From Phalacrocorax aristotelis (Eukaryota; Chordata; Aves; Suliformes; Phalacrocoracidae), in the NCBI RefSeq assembly GCF_949628215.1, contig NW_027441280.1, forward strand, positions 124,001-188,000: a DNA stretch of 64,000 nucleotides, in the 5' to 3' direction. Made by a program: the position numbers and the translations under genes. Below the pieces are notes generated by a model, which saw only the letters and a program-made list of their open reading frames with translations, was not told where the DNA came from and ran no database searches. Below are positions 1-9,250 of the stretch, in pieces; position 1 is the first letter of the stretch, and each line of letters starts with the position of its first letter.

Positions 1-925
1 TTGTCCCCATTTATTGTTGCCTCTCTCTCCCTCTCTCTGGCTTCTTGCCCCTGTTTTTAAAATTCCTCCCTCTCTTCTCTCTTCCCTGTTGGCCGTGTGA
101 TCGTCAGCCTTTCTCCACCTCTTTCTGCCCAGCTCTCTGTGTCTATCCATTAATTCTTCCCTCTCTGCCCTGTAGCCTGTAGCTTTTGTCCTTTCTCCAT
201 CTTGCTGTCTCTGGCTTCCCCGTGACCCTCTTTTAGAATTGTTTCTCTCTTCTTTCTGTACGCGTTGCGATTCCTTTTGCTCCCCATCTCCCTTTGTTTT
301 GGGTGTTGTTTTGTTGTTGTTTTTCTGGCTCCCTGTCCCTAATTGTTAATTCTCTGCCTTCTCGTGCTCTGTACCACGTAGCCCCGTGGTTTGTTTTGTG
401 GTGTTCCCTCCCCGGCCCCTTCCCTCCGTCGTTGGCTGTCTCGGCTCCCTGTCCCCGTGGCTTCATTCTTCCCTTTCTGCCCTGTTCTTGTCGCTTATCT
501 TGTCTTTCTCCATCGCGCTCGGTCCAGCTTCCTGCCCCTATTCTTCTTTCCTCCCTCGCTGTCGTGCTGCCTGCCCCAGGTTCTTTGTGCGTCTCCAGCC
601 TGCTCCTCTTCCTTCTTTGTTGGTCTGTGTCCTGCTCTTCCCTCTTTCTGCTGCCTCTCTTCCCCTCTCTCTGCTGCTTTTATCTCCACCTCCGTCAGGC
701 TCCCTGTCCTTCTCTGGCCGTCCTGTTCCCTGCCTCGTGCCTTCTCACTACACGCACACACGTCCCCCCCGCCCCGTCCAGCCGGATGCCGCTCTTCTCT
801 TCTCTCTTCCTACTGTCCCGTGCCCTGCTCCTCACCTTTGGTGGCCTCCCCCTCTGCCCAGCAGCCCGTCGCCCCAGGAGCCAGGCGACGGACGGTCCGT
901 TCCCTGCCAAACCGGGACAAGCGCG
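1..925 (+). repeat. Pyrimidine-rich satellite block
   Basis: Almost pure C/T on the plus strand, with recurring words such as TCTCTCTGTCCAGCTCCCTG, TTAATTC and CTGTAGCCTGT. The CTGTAGCC(T/C)GT word comes back every ~85-100 bp (for example 171 and, in the short block of this unit, 3701 and 3788), so the block is built of degenerate monomers. Open frames of 200-240 codons on both strands are composition artefacts (Leu/Ser/Pro-rich on plus, Arg/Glu/Gly-rich on minus). The strand asymmetry makes triplex or R-loop structure possible. Confidence 0.85.
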
Positions 926-1491
926 TGCCGTGGCTTAGCCCCAGCTGGCTATTCTGCACCAGGGAGCTGCTTGCTCACTCCACCCTCAGTGGGCTGGGGG
1001 AGAGAGCTGGAAGGGTAAGAGTGAGAAAAATCATGGGTTGAGATCAAGGCTGTTTAATAGGTAAAGCAAAAGCTGTGCGTGGAAGCAAAGCAAGGAATTA
1101 ATTCACTCCTCCTTTTCGGCGGGCAGGTGTTGAGCCACCTCTGGGAAAGCAGGGCTCTGTCATGTGTAATGGTTACTTAGGGAGAGAAATGCCGTAGCCC
1201 CCAAGGACTCCCCCTTCTTCCCCCAGCTGCGTGTGCTGAGCGTGATGTCAAATGGTATGGAATATCCCTTTGGTCAGTTAGCTGGGAAAGCTTTCCCAGC
1301 TGTGTCCTCTCCCAGCCTACCTGCTGGTGGGGCACTGAGAGAACCAGAAGAGGCCCTGACTGTGGAAGCAGTGCTCAGCAAGAACCAAAACATCTCTACA
1401 TTATTAACGGTGTTTTGAGCATAAATCCAAAACGTATCCCTTCCTAGCTACTGTGGAGAAAATGAGCACTATCGCAGCCAACACCAGCTCC
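926..1491 (-). mobile_element. Solo LTR (LTR2), avian endogenous retrovirus
   Basis: I recognise the pattern of a widespread bird LTR: the plus strand starts TGCCGTGGCTTAGCC and ends near CAACACCAGCTC, with GGTATGGAATATCCCTTTGG in between. In the usual sense orientation the element lies on the minus strand. A polyadenylation-type ATTAAA is kept (reverse complement of 1053-1058), but the TATA region near 1230 is degraded. No gag, pol or env sequence accompanies it. The 61-codon open frame at 1233-1418 is LTR sequence, not a gene. The family assignment is from memory. Confidence 0.8.
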
Positions 1492-2441
1492 GTGCGGCTG
1501 CGGCAACGGCGGCCAAGGTGGCCTTGGGGCAGGGGGGGAGCGTTGGGGACCCTGACCCACGAATGGCTCCTGGGACTTGTTACGTGCGCGCCTGCACAAA
1601 CACCTGCCCTCTCCTTTGCCCTCAGGGCTGCGTTTGCGCTGCCTTTGCGTGGGGCAAGGGGCTGTGATGGAGCCCAGGGGAGGAGGTGGTGCACTGTGGG
1701 GGTGAGGGGAGGGCGCCCCCCGTTGCTGCTGCGCCTCAGCTGATGGCGGGGTCTGGATGGAGGAGCCCCAGGTGCGGGCGGTGGGGCTGACGGTGCCGGC
1801 TCCTCCCTGGAAAAGGGGTGGTGCCCGGCTCCGGGGGGCCAGTGTGAGCCGAGGGCGGAGCGGAGCGGAGCTGTGGCCGAGCGTCAGCGGGCTGCGACTG
1901 TAGCGAGGGAGGAGGTGAGCGGGGGCTGGGTGGTGGAGCGCTGCGTCCCGGGTCAAGCCCCGAGGAGGGCTGCGGCGGGGCAGCGCCGGGTCGGAGCGGG
2001 CGGTGGGGAGAGCGAGGCTGTGCTGAGGGCTCGGTGGGGCTTCCGGGTGCATCGGCGGCCGGGACGGTGGCCCGCAGGGTCCGAGAGCGGGGAGGGCGGG
2101 CTGGCGGCGTGCCGGGAGCTGTGGTGGTGCGCCTGCCGGGTGGCCGGGCGGCCGTGTTGTGCCGCAGAGCGTGCCGGGAGCTGCAGTCCTTGTGGCGCGC
2201 AGCTGCCGTGCGGCCGTGTTGTGGCGCAGAGCATGCCGGGAGCTGCAGTCCTTGTGGCGCGCGGCTGCCGGGCGGCCGTGTTGTGGCGCAGAGCATGCCG
2301 GGAGGTGTAGTCCTTGCGGCGCGCGGCTGCCGGGCAGCAGTGTTGTGGCGCAGAGCATGCCGGGAGGTGTAGTCCTGGCGCAGTGGCTGCCGGCGCTGTC
2401 ACGTGGTTCGCCGGGGCGTGGCGGGAGGCGCGGTCTTCCGG
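1492..2441 (+). promoter_or_regulatory. CpG-island promoter of U1 with ZNF143, E-box and ETS motifs
   Basis: Very GC- and CpG-rich stretch directly after LTR2; 1492-1859 is GC-rich with no motif I can name. Key elements are the ZNF143-type sites in the minisatellite (2143-2388), a CACGTG box at 2400-2405 within GTCACGTGG, and CTTCCGG (ETS type) at 2435-2441. This set, without a TATA box, is typical of ubiquitously active vertebrate CpG-island promoters. The expected start site is near the ETS box, because a strong splice donor follows at 2552. Activity is inferred, not shown. Confidence 0.6.
2143..2388. repeat. 62-bp minisatellite, 4 copies, each with a ZNF143-type site
   Basis: Copies start at 2143, 2205, 2267 and 2329 (period 62; the last is 60 bp). 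On the minus strand each holds ACTACANNTCCCRGCATGC or a close variant at 2169, 2231, 2293 and 2355, followed by YCTGCG. This matches the long ZNF143/THAP11 motif. Copies 1 and 2 have ACTGCA in place of ACTACA; copies 3 and 4 are intact. A degenerate half copy precedes the array near 2108. Confidence 0.85.
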
Positions 2442-3498
2442 CGCTCGGGTGCCGGGCGGCCGTGCCGCGTACGGTAGGCGCGGTGTATTTTTGGGGTTGG
2501 ATTCGTGTTGATTTCTGGGGGCTTGCGGGTGCGGCCGCTCCCCGAGAAGCGGTGAGTTCCCCGGGAGCTGACAGAAGGGAAGAGGGAAAGGAGGAGGACC
2601 TTTTCCCCCTGCCCAGGGCGCAGATGATGGCCGCCTCCCCGGCTCGCCGGAGCTCCCGCTCAGCCTCCCCTGGCCCCCCCTTGCCCCGTGCGCCTGCCCC
2701 CAGCCCCGGCACCTCCCCTGAAGCGTGCTGCGTAGCCCTTGGCCGCCCCCAGGCCCTGTCGTGAAGGCAGCGAGCCGGCCCTCAAGCGCACTGGATTCCC
2801 CCTCGGCGCAGGGGCCCTTAGCAGTAGCGCGGGGAAGGGGCGCTGTGTCCGGAAGCCCCTGCGCAAGGAGAGGCTTTGGTCAGGGTCGATCGACGGTAAT
2901 GACGGTCGCTGTTTCTTCTTTCCCTCTCCCAGAGACCGTGCTGAGGACGTGGTTGTCTGTCCTTCCCCCGGGGACGCCGTCGACTGCGGCCGTCTCAGGC
3001 TTGCGTGGCTTCTCTCTGCCCGGCTTTGCCATCCTCGCGGCGCCGGGGCGAAAAGGGACACACAGAGCCCTTCCCGGCTGTGGACAGGAGCTGCCTCGGC
3101 TGAAGCTGGAGACGCCAACGAAAGGTAAAGCAGAAGAAACTGAAGGCGCTCTGGCTGCCAGCTGCCTTCCTGCTGCAGGCAAGAGAGAGCCTGTCCCTGC
3201 AGGTGAGGGAGGAAGGATCCCCCTTCATAGCCCGCAGCGGGCCGGGCCAGGCCACCAACGTGCACCGCAGGGTCCGTACGCGGTAACCCGGAGTTGGGTA
3301 CGGGCGTGTAGTGCACGAGCGAGCTAGGCTACGTGCCGAGGAAGCCTCATCTCGTAAGAGCTGTAAGACACCCCCGTGTTCTCTTCAGGTGGAGGTCGGC
3401 CTAGAGTCTGGAGCTGCAGAAGAGGCAGGGAGGAGAGGAGGGGAAAGAAGCATGTGAACGGCTAAATTGTGCCAGCAGCGCTGAGAGCGAGAGTCGCG
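2435..3498 (+). ncRNA. Candidate three-exon non-coding RNA of U1
   Basis: Predicted exons: E1 from about 2440 to 2551 (donor GTGAGT), E2 2933-3124 (acceptor after a CTTTCCCTCTCCCAG tract; donor GTAAAG), E3 3389-3498 (acceptor TTCTCTTCAG; donor GTGAGT). From the assumed start the spliced product has only one ATG, in E3, and the next codon is TGA, so it is very unlikely to encode protein. E2 is 192 bp here but 190 bp in U9, which also argues against a reading frame. Further exons probably lie downstream; the 3' end is not identified. Alternative: fortuitous splice signals. Confidence 0.45.
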
Positions 3499-3839
3499 GT
3501 GAGTCCTGGGCCAGTGGGGCCCCGTTGCCTCTCTTGTGCGTCCTGGGCCCTCCCTGTCTCTCCCCCGGCCCCCTCTCTTTCCTTACCTGCTGCAAAATTA
3601 TTTTTTTTTTTCTTTTGGGCCCCCCCCGCACCTTCTTTCTCCATCTCGCTCTGAGTGGCTCCCTGCCTCCCCGTCTTTTCAGTCCTCCCTCTCTCTGTCC
3701 TGTAGCCTGTGGCTACTTGTTCTTTCTCCGCCTCTCTCTGCCTGGCTCTGGCTCCGTTTTTATTTTTTTATTCCTCCTGCTCTGTCCTGTAGCCTGTCGG
3801 TATTTTGTCTTTCTCTGGCCCTCTTGGTCTGACTCCCTG

Positions 3840-4240
3840 TGTTACCGAAAAACGCGGTAAAATCGGAAACAACTCCTCAAGACCAATTTAGTATTAAAGA
3901 GCAGGCGTTGTTTATTCACGGCGCCAGACGCACGGGGGATCGCTCCTCCTGGCGTGCGTACCTCACGCACCTTTCCCGTTCAATTTGTAGATCAAAATTT
4001 TAGGTATTTATACACATTCATTATTGTCCTGTCTACTGATTGTCCTTTTACCTTCTTGGCTGTTAATCTTGGCAGTCTTGGCTAGTTTTCTCAGTCCGCT
4101 CCACGAAACCGCGTTTTGTCATCCTTTTCTGACAGAAGCACGTTGTCTGTTGTTCTGCTGACGTTAACGATCGCCTAGGGACTAAAATGCAGATCAACAG
4201 GTGCGCTGATTCGTACGCTCCATGTTCCCGTAATGGAACA
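3840..4240 (-). mobile_element. Solo LTR (LTR1), 401-bp form
   Basis: Bounded on the plus strand by TGTTACCG and CGTAATGGAACA, so read on the minus strand it runs TGTTCC...GGTAACA, with the terminal TG...CA inverted repeat of retroviral LTRs. On the minus strand it shows a TATA box (TATAAATA, 4005-4012) and AATAAA (3911-3916) about 90 bp further on, a normal LTR order. A ~90-bp segment found in the 491-bp copies is missing. I see no clear target-site duplication. Family unknown. Confidence 0.75.
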
Positions 4241-5985
4241 CCGTCTCTGGTTGGCTGATTTCATCGCTTTGGTTACACCTGTTCCTGTTGTTCAGTTTCT
4301 TCTTTTTTGGCTTTGTGTGATTCTCTCTGTGATTCTGTTTTTCTCTGCCTCGCTTTTCCCAGCTCCCCGTCCCTCACTTGGAATGCCCGTTGTCCTTCAG
4401 CAGCTCACTCTCCCTTGGTTGCCATCCCCGTTTCTGAATTCCTCCTGCTTTGCCACGTAGCCCGTGACTTTTTTCTTAATCTCTCTCTGTCTGCCTCAAC
4501 GCTCCCCCCGCGCTTTTTCATTCGTCTGCTCTGCTCTGCACCCTGCTACTGTTCTTGCCTTTCTGAGTTCTTCTCTGTCGAGCTCCCTTTCCCTATTTGT
4601 GGATTCCTGTTCTTCCTGCAGCCACCGCTGTTCCCTGTGACCTCCGTCTCTCTCTGTCCAGCTCCCTGTCCCTAGGTTTTAATCCCTGCCTCTGCCCGCT
4701 GTAGCCCGTCTAGGTTTTTCTCTCGGCCTCTCTCTCTGTCCGGCTCCCTCTCTCTGTGTTCTAATTCCACGTTCTCTGTCACGTAGACCCGTGCTATTTG
4801 TTTGTCCTCATCTCTCTCTGTCCAGCTCCTTGCTGCGATGTTTTATTTCTTCCCTCTCTGTCTGTCTTTGTAGCCCGTTGCCGTTGTTGTTTTTTTTTTT
4901 TTTTTCCCACTTGTTTCTTCATGTGTCTCTGTCTGCCTCCCAGTGCCTGATCTTTAATTCCTCCTTCCCTGTAGGCCGCTGTTCCTTTTTTCCATTCTAC
5001 ATTGTGTTCTCTTTGGTCTGCTGTTCTTATTCATCGGTTCCCTCCTCGCTGCCCTGTGGCTTGTCCCCATTTATTGTTGCCTCTCTCTCCCTCTCTCTGG
5101 CTTCTTGCCCCTGTTTTTAAAATTCCTCCCTCTCTTCTCTCTTCCCTGTTGGCCGTGTGATCGTCAGCCTTTCTCCACCTCTTTCTGCCCAGCTCTCTGT
5201 GTCTATCCATTAATTCTTCCCTCTCTGCCCTGTAGCCTGTAGCTTTTGTCCTTTCTCCATCTTGCTGTCTCTGGCTTCCCCGTGACCCTCTTTTAGAATT
5301 GTTTCTCTCTTCTTTCTGTACGCGTTGCGATTCCTTTTGCTCCCCATCTCCCTTTGTTTTGGGTGTTGTTTTGTTGTTGTTTTTCTGGCTCCCTGTCCCT
5401 AATTCTTAATTCTCTGCCTTCTCGTGCTCTGTACCACGTAGCCCCGTGGTTTGTTTTGTGGTGTTCCCTCCCCGGCCCCTTCCCTCTGTCGTTGGCTGTC
5501 TCGGCTCCCTGTCCCCGTGGCTTCATTCTTCCCTTTCTGCCCTGTTCTTGTCGCTTATCTTGTCTTTCTCCATCGCGCTCGGTCCAGCTTCCTGCCCCTA
5601 TTCTTCTTTCCTCCCTCGCTGTCGTGCTGCCTGCCCCAGGTTCTTTGTGCGTCTCCAGCCTGCTCCTCTTCCTTCTTTGTTGGTCTGTGTCCTGCTCTTC
5701 CCTCTTTCTGCTGCCTCTCTTCCCCTCTCTCTGCTGCTTTTATCTCCACCTCCGTCAGGCTCCCTGTCCTTCTCTGGCCGTCCTGTTCCCTGCCTCGTGC
5801 CTTCTCACTACACGCACACACGTCCCCCCCGCCCCGTCCAGCCGGATGCCGCTCTTCTCTTCTCTCTTCCTACTGTCCCGTGCCCTGCTCCTCACCTTTG
5901 GTGGCCTCCCCCTCTGCCCAGCAGCCCGTCGCCCCAGGAGCCAGGCGACGGACGGTCCGTTCCCTGCCAAACCGGGACAAGCGCG
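4241..5985 (+). repeat. Pyrimidine-rich satellite block, U1-U2 junction
   Basis: Same degenerate ~85-100 bp monomers as at 1-925, here spanning the unit boundary at 5061. CTGTAGCC/ACGTAGCC words occur at about 4457, 4700, 4782 and 4869. It includes a pure T run near 4889-4906 that varies in length between units. No gene seen. Confidence 0.85.
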
Positions 5986-6568
5986 TGCCGTGGCTTAGCC
6001 TCAGCTGGCAACTCTGCACCAGGGAGCTGCTTGCTCACTCCACCCTCAGTGGGCTGGGGGAGAGAGCTGGAAGGGTAAGAGTGAGAAAAATCATGGGTTG
6101 AGATCAAGGCTGTTTAATAGGTAAAGCAAAAGCTGTGCGTGGAAGCAAAGCAAGGAATTAATTCGCTCCTCCTTTTCGGCGGGCAGGTGTTGAGCTGTTT
6201 CTGGGAAAGCAGGGCTCTGTCATGTGTAATGGTTACTTAGGGAGAGAAATGCCGTAGCCCCCGCCCTCCCTCCCCCCCCAAGGACTCCCCCTTCTTCCCC
6301 CAGCTGCGTGTGCTGAGCGTGATGTCAAATGGTATGGAATATCCCTTTGGTCAGTTAGCTGGGAAAGCTTTCCCAGCTGTGTCCTCTCCCAGCCTACCTG
6401 CTGGTGGGGCACTGAGAGAACCAGAAGAGGCCCTGACTGTGGAAGCAGTGCTCAGCAAGAACCAAAACATCTCTACATTATTAACGGTGTTTTGAGCATA
6501 AATCCAAAACGTATCCCTTCCTAGCTACTGTGGAGAAAATGAGCACTATCGCAGCCAACACCAGCTCC
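5986..6568 (-). mobile_element. Solo LTR2, copy in U2
   Basis: Full-length copy of the avian LTR, same orientation and ends as 926-1491. It has an extra C-rich run near 6261-6281 in what would be the region upstream of the polyadenylation motif on the minus strand. Confidence 0.8.
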
Positions 6569-7451
6569 GTGCGGCTGCGGCAACGGCGGCCGAGGTGGCC
6601 TTGGGGCAGGGGGGGAGCGTTGGGGACCCTGACCCACGAATGGCTCCTGGGACTTGTTACGTGCGCGCCTGCACAAACACCTGCCCTCTCCTTTGCCCTC
6701 AGGGCTGCGTTTGCGCTGCCTTTGCGTGGGGCAAGGGGCTGTGATGGAGCCCAGGGGAGGAGGTGGTGCACTGTGGGGGTGAGGGGAGGGGGCCCCCCGT
6801 TGCTGCTGCGCCTCAGCTGATGGCGGGGTCTGGATGGAGGAGCCCCAGGTGCGGGCGGTGGGGCTGACGGTGCCGGCTCCTCCCTGGAAAAGGGGTGGTG
6901 CCCGGCTCCGGGGGGCCAGTGTGAGCCGAGGGCGGAGCGGAGCTGTGGCCGAGCGTCAGCGGGCTGCGACTGTAGCGAGGGAGGAGGTGAGCGGGGGCTG
7001 GGTGGTGGAGCGCTGCGTCCCGGGTCAAGCCCCGAGGAGGGCTGCGGCGGGGCAGCGCCGGGTCGGAGCGGGCGGTGGGGAGAGCGAGGCTGTGCTGAGG
7101 GCTCGGTGGGGCTTCCGGGTGCATCGGCGGCCGGGACGGTGGCCCGCAGGGTCCGAGAGCGGGGAGGGCGGGCTGGCGGCGTGCCGGGAGCTGTGGTGGT
7201 GCGCCTGCCGGGTGGCCGTGCGGCCGTGTTGTGGCGCAGAGCATGCCGGGAGGTGTAGTCCTTGCGGCGCGCGGCTGCCGGGCAGCAGTGTTGTGGCGCA
7301 GAGCATGCCGGGAGGTGTAGTCCTTGCGGCGCGCGGCTGCCGGGCGGCCGTGTTGTGGCGCAGAGCATGCCGGGAGGTGTAGTCCTGGCGCAGTGGCTGC
7401 CGGCGCTGTCACGTGGTTCGCCGGGGCGTGGCGGGAGGCGCGGTCTTCCGG
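6569..7451 (+). promoter_or_regulatory. CpG-island promoter of U2
   Basis: Equivalent to the U1 promoter: CACGTG at 7410-7415, CTTCCGG at 7445-7451, upstream minisatellite with three intact ZNF143-type sites. One GCGGA pentamer fewer than U1 near 6935. Confidence 0.6.
7215..7398. repeat. 62-bp ZNF143-site minisatellite, 3 copies
   Basis: Sites at 7241, 7303 and 7365, all with intact ACTACA and TCCCGGCATGC on the minus strand. The copy number differs from the neighbouring units, so the minisatellite mutates independently of the 5-kb unit. Confidence 0.85.
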
Positions 7452-8508
7452 CGCTCGGGTGCCGGGCGGCCGTGCCGCGTACGGTAGGCGCGGTGTATTT
7501 TTGGGGTTGGATTCGTGTTGATTTCTGGGGGCTTGCGGGTGCGGCCGCTCCCCGAGAAGCGGTGAGTTCCCCGGGAGCTGACAGAAGGGAAGAGGGAAAG
7601 GAGGAGGACCTTTTCCCCCTGCCCAGGGCGCAGATGATGGCCGCCTCCCCGGCTCGCCGGAGCTCCCGCTCAGCCTCCCCTGGCCCCCCCTTGCCCCGTG
7701 CGCCTGCCCCCAGCCCCGGCACCTCCCCTGAAGCGTGCTGCGTAGCCCTTGGCCGCCCCCAGGCCCTGTCGTGAAGGCAGCGAGCCGGCCCTCAAGCGCA
7801 CTGGATTCCCCCTCGGCGCAGGGGCCCTTAGCAGTAGCGCGGGGAAGGGGCGCTGTGTCCGGAAGCCCCTGCGCAAGGAGAGGCTTTGGTCAGGGTCGAT
7901 CGACGGTAATGACGGTCGCTGTTTCTTCTTTCCCTCTCCCAGAGACCGTGCTGAGGACGTGGTTGTCTGTCCTTCCCCCGGGGACGCCGTCGACTGCGGC
8001 CGTCTCAGGCTTGCGTGGCTTCTCTCTGCCCGGCTTTGCCATCTTCGCGGCGCCGGGGCGAAAAGGGACACACAGAGCCCTTCCCGGCTGTGGACAGGAG
8101 CTGCCTCGGCTGAAGCTGGAGACGCCAACGAAAGGTAAAGCAGAAGAAACTGAAGGCGCTCTGGCTGCCAGCTGCCTTCCTGCTGCAGGCAAGAGAGAGC
8201 CTGTCCCTGCAGGTGAGGGAGGAAGGATCCCCCTTCATAGCCCGCAGCGGGCCGGGCCAGGCCACCAACGTGCACCGCAGGGTCCGTACGCGGTAACCCG
8301 GAGTTGGGTACGGGCGTGTAGTGCACGAGCGAGCTAGGCTACGTGCCTAGGAAGCCTCATCTCGTAAGAGCTGTAAGACACCCCCGTGTTCTCTTCAGGT
8401 GGAGGTCGGCCTAGAGTCTGGAGCTGCAGAAGAGGCAGGGAGGAGAGGAGGGGAAAGAAGCATGTGAACGGCTAAATTGTGCCAGCAGCGCTGAGAGCGA
8501 GAGTCGCG
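7445..8508 (+). ncRNA. Candidate three-exon non-coding RNA of U2
   Basis: E1 ends 7561, E2 7943-8134 (192 bp), E3 8399-8508 (110 bp), with the same donors and acceptors as U1. The only ATG is again followed by TGA. Confidence 0.45.
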
Positions 8509-8849
8509 GTGAGTCCTGGGCCAGTGGGGCCCCGTTGCCTCTCTTGTGCGTCCTGGGCCCTCCCTGTCTCTCCCCCGGCCCCCTCTCTTTCCTTACCTGC
8601 TGCAAAATTATTTTTTTTTTTCTTTTGGGCCCCCCCCGCACCTTCTTTCTCCATCTCGCTCTGAGTGGCTCCCTGCCTCCCCGTCTTTTCAGTCCTCCCT
8701 CTCTCTGTCCTGTAGCCTGTGGCTACTTGTTCTTTCTCCGCCTCTCTCTGCCTGGCTCTGGCTCCGTTTTTATTTTTTTATTCCTCCTGCTCTGTCCTGT
8801 AGCCTGTCGGTATTTTGTCTTTCTCTGGCCCTCTTGGTCTGACTCCCTG

Positions 8850-9250
8850 TGTTACCGAAAAACGCGGTAAAATCGGAAACAACTCCTCAACGCCAATTTA
8901 GTATTAAAGAGCAGGCGTTGTTTATTCACGGCGCCAGACGCACGGGGGATCGCTCCTCCTGGCGTGCGTACCTCACGCACCTTTCCCGTTCAATTTGTAG
9001 ATCAAAATTTTAGGTATTCATACACATTCATTATTGTCCTGTCTACTGATTGTCCTTTTACCTTCTTGGCTGTTAATCTTGGCAGTCTTGGCTAGTTTTC
9101 TCAGTCCGCTCCACGAAACCGCGTTTTGTCATCCTTTTCTGACAGAAGCACGTTGTCTGTTGTTCTGCTGACGTTAACGATCGCCTAGGGACTAAAATGC
9201 AGATCAACAGGTGCGCTGATTCGTACGCTCCATGTTCCCGTAATGGAACA
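8850..9250 (-). mobile_element. Solo LTR1, 401-bp form, U2
   Basis: Same deletion form as U1. The minus-strand TATA box of U1 is altered here by one substitution (TATGAATA), while AATAAA is kept. Confidence 0.75.

Larger units (their letters stand above)
1..5060 (+). repeat. Tandem unit U1, type A (5060 bp)
   Basis: Higher-order repeat unit, counted from the anchor TTGTCCCCATTTATTG, which recurs at 5061, 10069, 13129, 16192, 19254, 22324 (slightly changed), 55758, 60923 and 63984. Order: pyrimidine block 1-925, LTR2 926-1491, GC-rich CpG module 1492-3385 with minisatellite and promoter, exon-like E3 3389-3498, short pyrimidine block 3499-3839, LTR1 3840-4240, pyrimidine block 4241-5060. It is nearly identical to U2 apart from scattered substitutions and short indels. 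It shares the LTR2 variant CCAGCTGGCTATTC with U9, on the far side of the spacer, rather than with its neighbour U2. Confidence 0.95.

Noticed and set aside
294-1041. Leu/Ser/Pro-rich 200-240 codon frames in each unit and Arg/Glu-rich frames opposite
   Set aside because: Low-complexity C/T sequence; two or three overlapping frames on the same strand are open at once, and indels between units break them freely.
1233-1418. Repeated 61-codon frame starting MLSVMSNGMEYPFG
   Set aside because: It lies inside the avian LTR2 and is antisense to the element; no start or splice context, and it is absent from type B units.
2143-2388. Possible CRISPR array (regular 62-bp repeats)
   Set aside because: No distinct spacers: the whole 62-bp unit is repeated; the context is a vertebrate CpG island.
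1444-2712. Long minus-strand Pro/Arg/Ala frames over the CpG island (up to 441 codons)
   Set aside because: GC-rich island with a 62-bp tandem repeat; frames change with minisatellite copy number.
3840-4240. Target-site duplications around LTR1
   Set aside because: The bases on either side (CTCCCTG and CCGTCTC) do not match; flanking pyrimidine repeats make short matches meaningless.
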